Assembly (NCBI RefSeq): GCF_963678635.1
Contig: NC_087063.1
Coordinates: forward strand, 15,383,006 to 15,447,005
DNA: 64,000 nt
Direction: 5' to 3'
Source of the DNA: Symsagittifera roscoffensis
Taxonomy: Eukaryota > Xenacoelomorpha > Acoela > Convolutidae
Numbering within the stretch: the stretch's first letter is position 1; each line of letters opens with the position of its first letter. Below the pieces are notes generated by a model, which saw nothing but the letters and a program-made list of their open reading frames with translations, did no database searches and was not told the DNA's origin. Positions 24,793 to 33,384 of the stretch are shown here, piece by piece. Position numbers and translations under genes: made by a program.

Positions 24793-25163
24793 TGAGTTAG
24801 GACCGAAGTGTAACTCATAGAGTAATTTCGGATAGGGTACACCGTCTGCTCGTCACGCTATCTTATTTTCGGCCGGATAGATTCGTGCAACTTCTTAGTC
24901 TAATACCGATCCTAATCTTACTCTTATACTATCTAGTCTCAGGTTGTTTAACTAGTCTCTGCTAGGCTCAATAGATCTAGGGTATACTGGTTTATTGCGG
25001 CTGCTGAAGTGCTCGGGAGAGTCCAACTAATTTCTAAGTTAAATTCAAATCTCTCTGGTGCTGAAATTACAAGTAACTTCAGCACTTACAAATAAGTGGG
25101 TTGTTAGTTAGATGGATCATGATTGGTTAATATTAAATACTTTACATTGGTAAAACATTTAAT
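24793..25163 (-). repeat. 3' LTR, block shared with the 5' LTR
   Basis: From TGAGTTAGGACCG to AAAACATTTAAT this block seems identical to 43304-43672. The homologous sequence in the second element (45539 onward) continues well past 25163, so the real LTR may extend farther right. A pyrimidine-rich tract at about 25297-25317 (a polypurine tract in the element's sense) is one candidate for the U3 boundary. Confidence 0.85.
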
Positions 25164-26818
25164 TTATCCAATCATAAAATGTAGTTTAGATCAGGTTCCA
25201 CCCATCCGGGTTTTACAGAGTTTTTTAGAATAGTTCTTCTGCAATTCGAAGGATGGATGATGGACGTTTGTTTTTGGCGAACATCATAATTTTCTTCCGT
25301 TTCCTCTTTTGTTAGGGAAGTTCCAGGAAGCTGGAGTTAGAGACATAAGACGTTGTGTCTTCTAGTGACAACGACTACGTCTTTGCAACAAACTCAAATC
25401 TGCTTTCAGAATGGTTTGCTATGTCAGGTTTTTCTGTTCTGCGTGGAGAACTTCTTTTGTGTATGATCTAGTTTGGGAATGGCGTGGAGATTGTGCGTGG
25501 AGGGGATGCCTGGTTACTCGGATCTGTACGTATACTTGAACATCGAGGTGGTCATTGGTCTAATTCAATGAAGTCCTTTTCTGCGAGGTCAAGTCGTACT
25601 CTAAATCCTTTGAGTTGTGATTGTGAGCGGCATATCGATTGTAGTTGGTCATTCTCTCTCGAGTGTAGTGGGGTCGTCTTGTCTTTTGATGTTCGTCCTT
25701 GGTGTTGTATTCTGATCTATATATTGCATCATGTGATTTTACATTTTATAAAACTTTTATTAGTTTAATATTTTTTAATAATGATTTTAGTTAGTTGTTT
25801 TCACAAAAGCTTTTTGTTTTAGTTCGGTTATTTTGAAGAGTTACTCACACTTGAGTAGCTCTTATTAAAAATAGTGGTGTGGTCACAAAGCGTGGATGTA
25901 GCGCGGTGGGTTAGGCCGGCTATAGAGCATGCTCAGGACGTCCTTCCTGGTGGGTTAGGCCAGGAGTGGGAGTATGATTTCATGCGGTTTTTGTGAGGGG
26001 TCCTGTTATGTGACAACGTTTTATGTTGAGTTTGTTGTGGTCTTACTTATGTTTTGTTGGTTGTGTCCTTTTTTCAAAAAGCAAATTGTTTGTGGTATGG
26101 GTTTGTCTTTTGACTTTTTTGTGTTTTATTATTTCTTTCTTAGACTTTATAATAGTCTTCAAAAGAATAAATTATCCAGTTTTAAACTGGGTTAATCCGG
26201 TTTGGGTACCGTTGGTTTCTTTTTCTAAGTCATGCTGTTATTCTATGATTTGTGGTATTTAGTAAGCTGCGTTGGTTAGTTTTGTTTAGTATATGATTCC
26301 TTTCCAACCGGGTTAAAGGAAAGTTTGAAACATGTTATTATATGTTAGAGTTGTTGAGTGTGAAAACTTGAAACTGAAATTCATTATTTTAAACAATTCT
26401 TCGTGGGCGAGCTGTGCGAGTGTGGATAGAATTTCTGTGCGAATGAATGAAAATATCAAAAGGTTAGTACTGCATTTGCATTTATTTAATTTACTACATA
26501 GAATTTAGAAATTTACTGCTAGTCATGGGGGAATATTAAGATACAAATTTTCATCATAATTAGATTTACTGCTTGTGGGGGAAATTTTAGAAATGAATTT
26601 ACTGCATTGGTATTAAATTTATAAATTTATAAGTGTAAGAGATTAATAGAATTTTTGAAATCTGTTTGATGAAATTTGCGATTTTTATTTGTCTTTTGTG
26701 GTTTTTGTAGGTGATCGTCGGATGAAGGCTAAAAATCTAAAGAAAACATGAATAAAGTATGGTGAGTTTTTTAATATTTTAATTAGTTAGTTTTATTCAT
26801 TTAATTCATACTTACCTG
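25164..26818 (-). other. rest of LTR U3 and/or 3' untranslated region
   Basis: No ORF of note on the coding strand. The sequence is conserved with 45870-47510 of the second element, including a duplicated 13-mer GGTGGGTTAGGCC at 25905-25917 and 25949-25961. Conservation without coding suggests regulatory RNA or DNA sequence, or LTR. Confidence 0.5.
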
Positions 26819-28624
26819 TTAGTCGTCGGGGAAAAAACCGTGGGGGAAGATGTCGTGAATTAGTTCTGAAGTTGTTAGTAGTTTAGCTAAGATGCGGATG
26901 ATATTTTTAGTCTGAAGCAGTGGCCAAAGCAATTGAAGTGCCTTAATAGTGGTTAGTTCTTCAGTGCCAACTGCAAACTCATAAGGTGTGTTTTGGATTA
27001 AGTTATATAATTTGTGATTGAATTTAGTGTTGTGGATGAATTCTAAAATTGGGATTTCTATGGGTTGTACAAACTCGTGCGGGATAAGGAAGGGTCGGGA
27101 TTCTTCGGCGTTGAAGGTCTTGGTAATGGGACAGAAGATGTACATTTGGGTTATGGGGTCATAATTACGAAGAATACCATGGAGGTTAGTGTCTTTAATA
27201 CAATATGTGAAATTTAGGAAAAATGGTGAAGTGTATTTGGAATTAATGAATTGAAAACGATGGTGTGGTTGTCTAGAGGGTGTGTGTAGGTCAAAGTGAT
27301 TTTGGATGAAACGATAATAACTATATGTGTGGGTTTGTTTAGTGCGCAACATAATATCGTGTGAGCAGTGTAAATCTCTTTCGTGTGGTGCAAGGAAATG
27401 AAAGGTTAGTGAAAATATTTGGAAGCGTTCTTTAAAACTTTCGTATGCTTGTGTGTCTGTTAGTGCTTCTGAAATAATGTGATCAAACTTTCGGTCGAAG
27501 ATGTTTAGTGTGAATGTATATGGTGTCTTGATGAAAAATTTCTCGGTAATTTGTGGATTAGCGAAGCGATCGTCGTCTAAGAATTGATCTTGGTTAGCTC
27601 TGATGATGTTGTGATCATAGTATTCGAGTGTATATTCGTTAGCTCTAGGTGCAGTGTGTGTTTTTAGTGATTTTTTATATCCAACGTAAGTAAATTGTCT
27701 AGGTGTTAGTGGTGTAGTGAGTCGATATAGTATGTCCGTATTTCGCTCTATATCGATGTGAGTGTTAGATAAAGGTAAGCAAAGAGGGTTAGTGAAATGA
27801 TAATATGAGGTCCAAGAGAGAGTAGGCATTAAAACGTATTCATCTACGAAGTTGCGTGTTTCGTTAGTGTCGTGGGGGGTGTTTAAGGTGTATTGTGGGA
27901 ATGAGGGTAAGGTGATGGCTAAAAATTCTTTTGTGTTAGTATGCTTGGGGTGGTTGATGTATTCACGGGCTGTTCCTGGTTTTGCTGGGAAAGGATGGTT
28001 GGGGAACTTTCTTTTAAAAGTGCGGTAAGCTCTATTAGTGTTGAGTGAAGATTCAGTTGATGTGGATGATGGTGCTAGTGATTCAGTATAAGTTGAAGAG
28101 GGTGTAGGGGTAGGGGGGTTGGATGAATTTATTGTGGAGGAGATTTGGTTTATGGTTGGGGTATTAAGGTGGTAGGGTTGTTGTTGAAGGGTAATAAAAT
28201 TATCTAGCTCTGGGGAGATTCGGGGGGTGTCTGGAGAATGAGATGATTGGTCAGAATGGTATGAGGAATAGGTTGGGGTAACTTGGGAAGCATAAGAGGG
28301 TGTGGGAGTAATTGGGTCAGGGTTATTGGATAATATGGGTTGAAAAGGGGGTTGAGAAAAATTAGAAGAGTTATGAAAATTATTGGATGGGGATGGTTCT
28401 GAGTCGGCGAATTCATCGGGGGTTTCAATATTCGGGTTATTTAGCTGTGAGATGGAGTATAAAACTGAGATGTGTGAATTAGTGTCGGAATTCATGCCTG
28501 ATGTTACATTACTAGATGGAAAATCGGGTGGCGGAAAAGCAAAAAGTGGTATTATTGGGATTGGAGAGGTAAGATTGGTTGGGTGGGAATTTGATCGGTG
28601 TAGTGATCCAAGTTGGCGGCTCAT
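26819..28624 (-). CDS. 601-aa orphan protein, last ORF of the element
   Basis: The ATG at 28624 overlaps the stop of the upstream envelope ORF as ATGA, pointing to reinitiation-coupled translation. Residues 1-220 are low-complexity and Pro/Ser/Thr/Asn-rich, with a conserved start (MSRQLGSLHRSNSHP, IIPLFAFPPPD). Residues 220-601 look folded and rich in Phe, Tyr and His (for example TAREYINHPKHTN and a C-terminus DIFPHGFFPDD). No membrane segment, zinc finger or known domain is recognised. A broken homologue with the same start and ATGA junction lies at 47510-49302, so this gene is a stable component of the family. Possible roles are a matrix-like, transactivator or counter-defence accessory protein; none is shown. 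Confidence 0.85.
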   Translation of the reverse strand: MSRQLGSLHRSNSHPTNLTSPIPIIPLFAFPPPDFPSSNVTSGMNSDTNSHISVLYSISQLNNPNIETPDEFADSEPSPSNNFHNSSNFSQPPFQPILSNNPDPITPTPSYASQVTPTYSSYHSDQSSHSPDTPRISPELDNFITLQQQPYHLNTPTINQISSTINSSNPPTPTPSSTYTESLAPSSTSTESSLNTNRAYRTFKRKFPNHPFPAKPGTAREYINHPKHTNTKEFLAITLPSFPQYTLNTPHDTNETRNFVDEYVLMPTLSWTSYYHFTNPLCLPLSNTHIDIERNTDILYRLTTPLTPRQFTYVGYKKSLKTHTAPRANEYTLEYYDHNIIRANQDQFLDDDRFANPQITEKFFIKTPYTFTLNIFDRKFDHIISEALTDTQAYESFKERFQIFSLTFHFLAPHERDLHCSHDIMLRTKQTHTYSYYRFIQNHFDLHTPSRQPHHRFQFINSKYTSPFFLNFTYCIKDTNLHGILRNYDPITQMYIFCPITKTFNAEESRPFLIPHEFVQPIEIPILEFIHNTKFNHKLYNLIQNTPYEFAVGTEELTTIKALQLLWPLLQTKNIIRILAKLLTTSELIHDIFPHGFFPDD

Positions 28625-31239
28625 CGTGGGCTAAAAAAATGGTTATTTTGAGACTGAAAAGCGGTGGTATGGGGTTGTTCAATAATTTGTTCATAAGTAT
28701 TATCATCTTGTGACTGGTGTGTCATTATATGTTGAATGGGACTTTGTGATGTGGTGAGTCGAAAATTTGGATTATGTGTGATGGCTAAGTTTCGAAAATT
28801 TCGTGGGACTAGGGATAGTGGATGGTTATTTGGTAGGGCTGGTAATTGTGGTGCCGTTGGCGTTATGTCTACATTGTTATGTTCTTCGTCGTATGTATTT
28901 TGTCGTGTTGTTATTTTTGTGTTATATTCTTTTATTTGCGCGTCTAAAAGAATTTTGTTTATAGATGTAGAAAAGATTCCAAAAAATCCTGCAAATAGTA
29001 TGCGTGCTACACTTGCTTGTCTGTTTACTTGTGTGTGTATAGCACATGTGTTGTAGATTCCTTTTAAAAGTGAGAAAAGAAATCCAATAAAGTTAAACAT
29101 TGCGTATAAAATAGTCAATTTTTCTAAGATGTAGTAGGGCCATCCTAGAAAATCGAGGATCTCATTTTTGAGTGTAACAAAGCTAAAAATGTTAATTGGT
29201 GATATATCTTGGGGACGGTATTTTTCACCGTTTAGATATATGTAATCTTTAATGTCCTTAAAATATCCGCTATAGTCTTGCGTGTAGATATCGGCAAATC
29301 CTGCGGTTTCTGCAAGTTTGCGTAAATTTTGGTCTATTGATTGTCTTTGTATAGTGTCCATTTGTGTTAATAATTCTTGAAATTGTTGTGTTCTAATGTG
29401 ATGTTGAATATCTGATTTTGAATAGATTCCTATTGATTGTAAGTCTATATTTGGGTTTCGAGCAATAGCGCGAATGCTTTCTGGTGAAAATTTTTTGAGT
29501 GATTGCATTAATGTGGGATATGGAGTGAGAAGATAATATTTATTTTCATCAGGGTTTAGTTGTACTACATTGTGGCTGTTTTCTGATCCACATGGGACTG
29601 CGGTATCCCAGAAATAGGTTCTTCGTGAAAGTGTATCCACGAAATGTACTTTATTCTTATAAAAGATAGGGATTCTTTTATAACATCGTTTATCTTCAAA
29701 AACGTATAGTGGTGATACTTTTTTAGTACAAGTATAAAACCATAAGATGTTTCCTTCATAGTCTAAAAAATTTGATCTATTTCCAGATAATAAGTATCCT
29801 GCATAGGGTATTTTTAATACTGCTAGTGCAAGTGATTGTAATATTTGTGTTCGTTCTAATTCGCATAGTTGGTGTAGTGTTTCTAATTCGGAGAGTGACA
29901 TTTCTTGAAAAATTCGGCTAATTGTATAATCTAGTTTCATATCTAAATGAATATCATAGTGGATATTACCGAAATATGTAGTGTTCATTAGTGATAATTC
30001 TTGTAAGCGTGTGCTTCTGGTGTCCTGAGGTTTTAGATGTCCACCAGGTTGTCCGTTGCTTTTTTGAAAATTAACTGGTATATAGGATGTTCCTTCGTTT
30101 AAAGGATGACCTGTGGCATATGGGTCGATTTTTATTTTTCCAGTGGTCATGTCGAATCCTTTTTCGTATTCAACTAATATTTCAGAGTATTGTGTTCTGT
30201 GAAGTGGATTCCTGTATTTACATGCAAGTTCTGTTTCTTGATATATTTGAAAACGTGTCAATTTGTTTTCTATATTGTCTATGTTTCTAAAATTAGAACT
30301 TAGTTTTCGTGATGGATGGACTTGTTCATATGGAATTGATTGTATAAAATATTTTTCGTGAAATTTTATCATACGAGCGTGTATTTTTGCTACTTGAAAT
30401 GTTGTACATGTATCTTCGGGGAACCAAACAATTGTTGCTTGTGTTCTCGTTGTAGGGTCGCAATAACCTTGATCATTTTTGCAAGGTAATCGGATTCCTT
30501 GATAGATCATTGTATTATCTGATAAATCTCGTGTTAGTTGTATTTTTTCGAGTTGTATTTTCCAATCGAAAAACATTATTTCCTGGTATCCTTTATTTTT
30601 TGTGTCTGCTTTGCAGTTTGATGGGTCATTTATACCAATGTGTGGTATCCAATGTTTATCGTGTAGGTCATAGGTTAATCGTCCGTGTGCGCCGTTATAC
30701 GGGTATTTTTCGTCTAGTTTTATATGTCCTTGGTGTCTTTCAAGTTGTGATTGATGTACAGAGTCTGGAAAAACTTGAAAATTAACTAACTTTCTTTGGG
30801 AGTTTTTATTTTGTGTGATGTTTAGTCTTAGTAATTCATTTTTACAATCGTCGGGATTGAGATGTAAAAGACGTTCTATATTACTTTGATAGAATGATTC
30901 ATGGTCAAGTCGGTTTTTGTTTCCATTCGAGACTTGTGAACAATGTACTTTCTTTTCGGAAAATGTTGCTGTGAATTTATAACCTGTAACTGTTGTTGCT
31001 CGGGCTTTTGAATAGAGTGTTGCTATTACATCTGTGGTTTCTATAGCTTGTGGTTCTGTTTCACATTGTGATACTTGATTTATTGCATATTTATGTAGTG
31101 TTTTTTGTTCATTTTCTTCACAGTCGTAATGTGTTACTAGTAAATCTTGTGGTCCTGTACGAGGAGAAGGGTTTATGTTTTGATTTGAGATTACTAGAAA
31201 AGGGAGTTGGAGAAAAATTAATAATTTTAGAATATACAT
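28621..31239 (-). CDS. env: 872-aa envelope-like fusion glycoprotein
   Basis: ATG at 31239. Residues 1-19 form a hydrophobic signal peptide. A Cys-containing ectodomain follows, and the block CYKRIPIF then FVDTLSRR then AVPCG (about residues 520-555) follows the pattern I know from chuvirus-type (class III, gB-like) glycoproteins captured by arthropod LTR elements. Hydrophobic segments at about 695-730 (PYYILEKLTILYAMFNFIGF) and 748-768 would anchor it in membrane, leaving a hydrophilic tail of about 100 residues. It would mediate budding and fusion if expressed. Its stop overlaps the start of the 601-aa ORF. Envelope identity is well supported by layout; the chuvirus-like assignment is an inference from a short pattern. 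Confidence 0.75.
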   Translation of the reverse strand: MYILKLLIFLQLPFLVISNQNINPSPRTGPQDLLVTHYDCEENEQKTLHKYAINQVSQCETEPQAIETTDVIATLYSKARATTVTGYKFTATFSEKKVHCSQVSNGNKNRLDHESFYQSNIERLLHLNPDDCKNELLRLNITQNKNSQRKLVNFQVFPDSVHQSQLERHQGHIKLDEKYPYNGAHGRLTYDLHDKHWIPHIGINDPSNCKADTKNKGYQEIMFFDWKIQLEKIQLTRDLSDNTMIYQGIRLPCKNDQGYCDPTTRTQATIVWFPEDTCTTFQVAKIHARMIKFHEKYFIQSIPYEQVHPSRKLSSNFRNIDNIENKLTRFQIYQETELACKYRNPLHRTQYSEILVEYEKGFDMTTGKIKIDPYATGHPLNEGTSYIPVNFQKSNGQPGGHLKPQDTRSTRLQELSLMNTTYFGNIHYDIHLDMKLDYTISRIFQEMSLSELETLHQLCELERTQILQSLALAVLKIPYAGYLLSGNRSNFLDYEGNILWFYTCTKKVSPLYVFEDKRCYKRIPIFYKNKVHFVDTLSRRTYFWDTAVPCGSENSHNVVQLNPDENKYYLLTPYPTLMQSLKKFSPESIRAIARNPNIDLQSIGIYSKSDIQHHIRTQQFQELLTQMDTIQRQSIDQNLRKLAETAGFADIYTQDYSGYFKDIKDYIYLNGEKYRPQDISPINIFSFVTLKNEILDFLGWPYYILEKLTILYAMFNFIGFLFSLLKGIYNTCAIHTQVNRQASVARILFAGFFGIFSTSINKILLDAQIKEYNTKITTRQNTYDEEHNNVDITPTAPQLPALPNNHPLSLVPRNFRNLAITHNPNFRLTTSQSPIQHIMTHQSQDDNTYEQIIEQPHTTAFQSQNNHFFSPR

Positions 31240-32360
31240 GTGTATGATAATCCTGAGTATGGATTATAAAATGTAATGTAGCCAATTGTGTTTTTGGTAT
31301 ATCTGTCGTATTTGTATATTACTTCAGTAGTTATAAACGGTGGTGGTAGTGATTGAGCTGTTATGTTAGGTGGATTTAATGGGTAGGGATGTTGGGTAAT
31401 ATTATTTAACTTAACTGTGAATTCAAACTTTAACTGTAAACTGTTTTGTTGGAGTATTTGAATATTGTGATCACGGATATCGTTGTGAATATCTTGGCGA
31501 TATTGTAATCTATTAAGTGCCCAGTTATGAAGGCGGTTACTTTCTTGATGTTGTCCAAATAGTGGTGGAGGTGCTGTAAATGTATTCCAATCTAGTCTTA
31601 AAGGAATATTTATTGATGATTGTTCTCGATATCTGGCGTCGAGATTATTTGGAAAGTTTAAGTTAAAGGGTGGTGGTGAAAACTGGCTTATTGATGGTGT
31701 TGATGGTAGTGATAATGTTTCTGGTAGTGATGAGGATGTTGTTGTATCCGTAGAAATATCTATGGGGTCATTGACTAAATTTGGTTCACCTTGTGTAAAT
31801 GAATGTGTAGTCCAATATGGTAGTCGTGATGCTTGGTTTGGGGGGTTAAAGGGATTTTCACGTATTTGTTCAGATGTTGGTGTTGAACCTAAGTAATCTG
31901 ATGGTAGGCTTGAGGTGCTACGTTGTGAAAGAAGCGTAGGGGTTTCTGTTAATATACCAATGGGGTTTTCTGGAGTGTTTTGTGATGGGGATTGAGGTAT
32001 ATCAAAATGAACTCGGGGAGTTTGAAAATTTCTGTTTCGTCGAGGATGTATAATTTGTCTATTTATTTCGACTGTATTTTGGTTTTGACTAGAATTTTTT
32101 ATTCTACTTAGTTCTTGTGGTAGTGTTGGATATAGGTTATATGTTGGTTCGCTTAAAGGTGCTTGTCGTTGAACTGGTTCTAGTGGTTCTGATAAACGAG
32201 CATGTCGTTCTTCAAAAGTGTATGGATTGTCTTGAAAAGAAATTCGTGTAGATGTTTGAGGATTTTGAGTAGTTGAAGGTGGTGTTTTGTTATCTTGGGA
32301 TGATGTCGGTGAAGACTGATTCTGTGACTGTTGGGTCGCAATTTTTGATGGTTTTTTGAA
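31227..32360 (-). CDS. ~377-codon open frame without ATG
   Basis: One minus-strand frame stays open from the stop at 32361-32363 down to the stop at 31227-31229, overlapping the envelope start by 13 bases. I found no in-frame ATG. The product is Pro/Ser/Gln/Asn-rich (start FKKPSKIATQQSQNQSSPTS) with a more structured end (GYITFYNPYSGLSYTCIF). An open frame this long in AT-rich DNA argues for coding. It must start by splicing from an upstream ATG, by frameshift, or at a non-AUG codon just after the 62-aa ORF. The function is unknown. Confidence 0.6.
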   Translation of the reverse strand, partial: FKKPSKIATQQSQNQSSPTSSQDNKTPPSTTQNPQTSTRISFQDNPYTFEERHARLSEPLEPVQRQAPLSEPTYNLYPTLPQELSRIKNSSQNQNTVEINRQIIHPRRNRNFQTPRVHFDIPQSPSQNTPENPIGILTETPTLLSQRSTSSLPSDYLGSTPTSEQIRENPFNPPNQASRLPYWTTHSFTQGEPNLVNDPIDISTDTTTSSSLPETLSLPSTPSISQFSPPPFNLNFPNNLDARYREQSSINIPLRLDWNTFTAPPPLFGQHQESNRLHNWALNRLQYRQDIHNDIRDHNIQILQQNSLQLKFEFTVKLNNITQHPYPLNPPNITAQSLPPPFITTEVIYKYDRYTKNTIGYITFYNPYSGLSYTCIF

Positions 32361-32368
32361 TTATTACT

Positions 32369-32557
32369 TTAGTGAGAAATTTTGTGTTTATTATAATATT
32401 CTTCCAAAAAAAGAATTAGAAGGACTGTTGCTAGGGCAAATGTGAGGATTGCTTTCTTTATACATTTACAGATGGTCAAAATGAGGGATGATAAGAATGC
32501 TATGAAAATTACAAACAATAAAAAAATATCGGTTCTACTGAAAATTGTTCGTATCAT
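32369..32557 (-). CDS. 62-aa hydrophobic membrane microprotein
   Basis: The ATG at 32557 overlaps the stop of the preceding 76-aa ORF as ATGA. The protein has two hydrophobic spans (about residues 11-30 and 36-50) separated by a short Cys/Lys turn (CKCIKK), then a charged tail. This is a viroporin-like layout, but no family is recognised. The next open frame downstream lacks an ATG and begins 6-9 bases past this stop region. Confidence 0.5.
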   Translation of the reverse strand: MIRTIFSRTDIFLLFVIFIAFLSSLILTICKCIKKAILTFALATVLLILFLEEYYNKHKISH

Positions 32558-32784
32558 TTAGACAAATTGTATAAATCGTACCTGTGGATATAATCAAGGG
32601 TTTTGGAAAGTTGGAGGAATAGTTCGAGAATAGTGTAGAAAATTAAAAAAATGTTACAAAAAATGATTAGGATTATTAGAAAAGATTCAAGTATATCAAA
32701 AAGAAATATTATAAAGGCTTCAAGTATTGAAAAAAAATGTTTAAAATTTATAAGTATTTGAGCAACTGTTTGAGAGAAGAGCAT
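32554..32784 (-). CDS. 76-aa hydrophobic membrane microprotein
   Basis: ATG at 32784. Residues 16-60 are almost continuously hydrophobic (Phe, Ile, Leu), enough for two membrane spans, followed by a polar C-terminus. The stop overlaps the start of the 62-aa ORF by ATGA. Its place between pol and env matches where complex retroviruses carry accessory genes. The function is unknown. Confidence 0.5.
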   Translation of the reverse strand: MLFSQTVAQILINFKHFFSILEAFIIFLFDILESFLIILIIFCNIFLIFYTILELFLQLSKTLDYIHRYDLYNLSK

Positions 32785-33384
32785 TTAAGAAATGATCTCT
32801 TGGTCGAATATTTTTTGCTGTTTGAGGCGATTTTCTAGTGTGGTCGAATTATTTATTAGTTTTTTGACAAGTGGGTTGAGTTTTGTGAAAAATTGTTGGG
32901 GGCAATTTTCATGGTGACTGGGAGGTCGTCTTTTTCTTTATTTTTGTTTGTCAAATGATCCGGGGTATGGTGAGATTTTTATACTTTAGGCTAATTAAAA
33001 TCTTCATTTTGTTACTTTAGGCTAAGTTATCAAATTTGTTTTGGGGGTATTCGTGGTCTGAGTTGGGGAAATATTGTTGATCTTTGGGTTATTAGATAAG
33101 GGAGGGGTACGGTATTATGGTGATATTTATTTTAGCTGTCAAGTTGGAGTGATTTGCTTATTTTTGACCTGGAGGTTGTAAAGTTATAGTTAGAGATGTG
33201 CCTGGAGTTCTAGATTATTCGTCTAATTGATCTTAGTTTGAGTTAGAGAAAGTGGCGGATTGGATGAATCCTATTGGTCTATTTTGAACTAGAATTATTG
33301 CGTACTTGTGAGCATGTTATTTTGAAAAATTGAAATGAAAAATGTTACGGAGGTTTCAAGATTGTGAAGTATGAAATCTTAAAA
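32785..33384 (-). other. spacer between pol and the small membrane ORFs
   Basis: Six hundred bases with no good frame on the coding strand. It could hold the leader, promoter or splice acceptor for the downstream genes. Confidence 0.4.

Noticed and set aside
28383-31247. Several plus-strand ORFs of 65-106 codons opposite env and the 601-aa gene
   Set aside because: Antisense shadows produced by the biased base composition of the coding strand.
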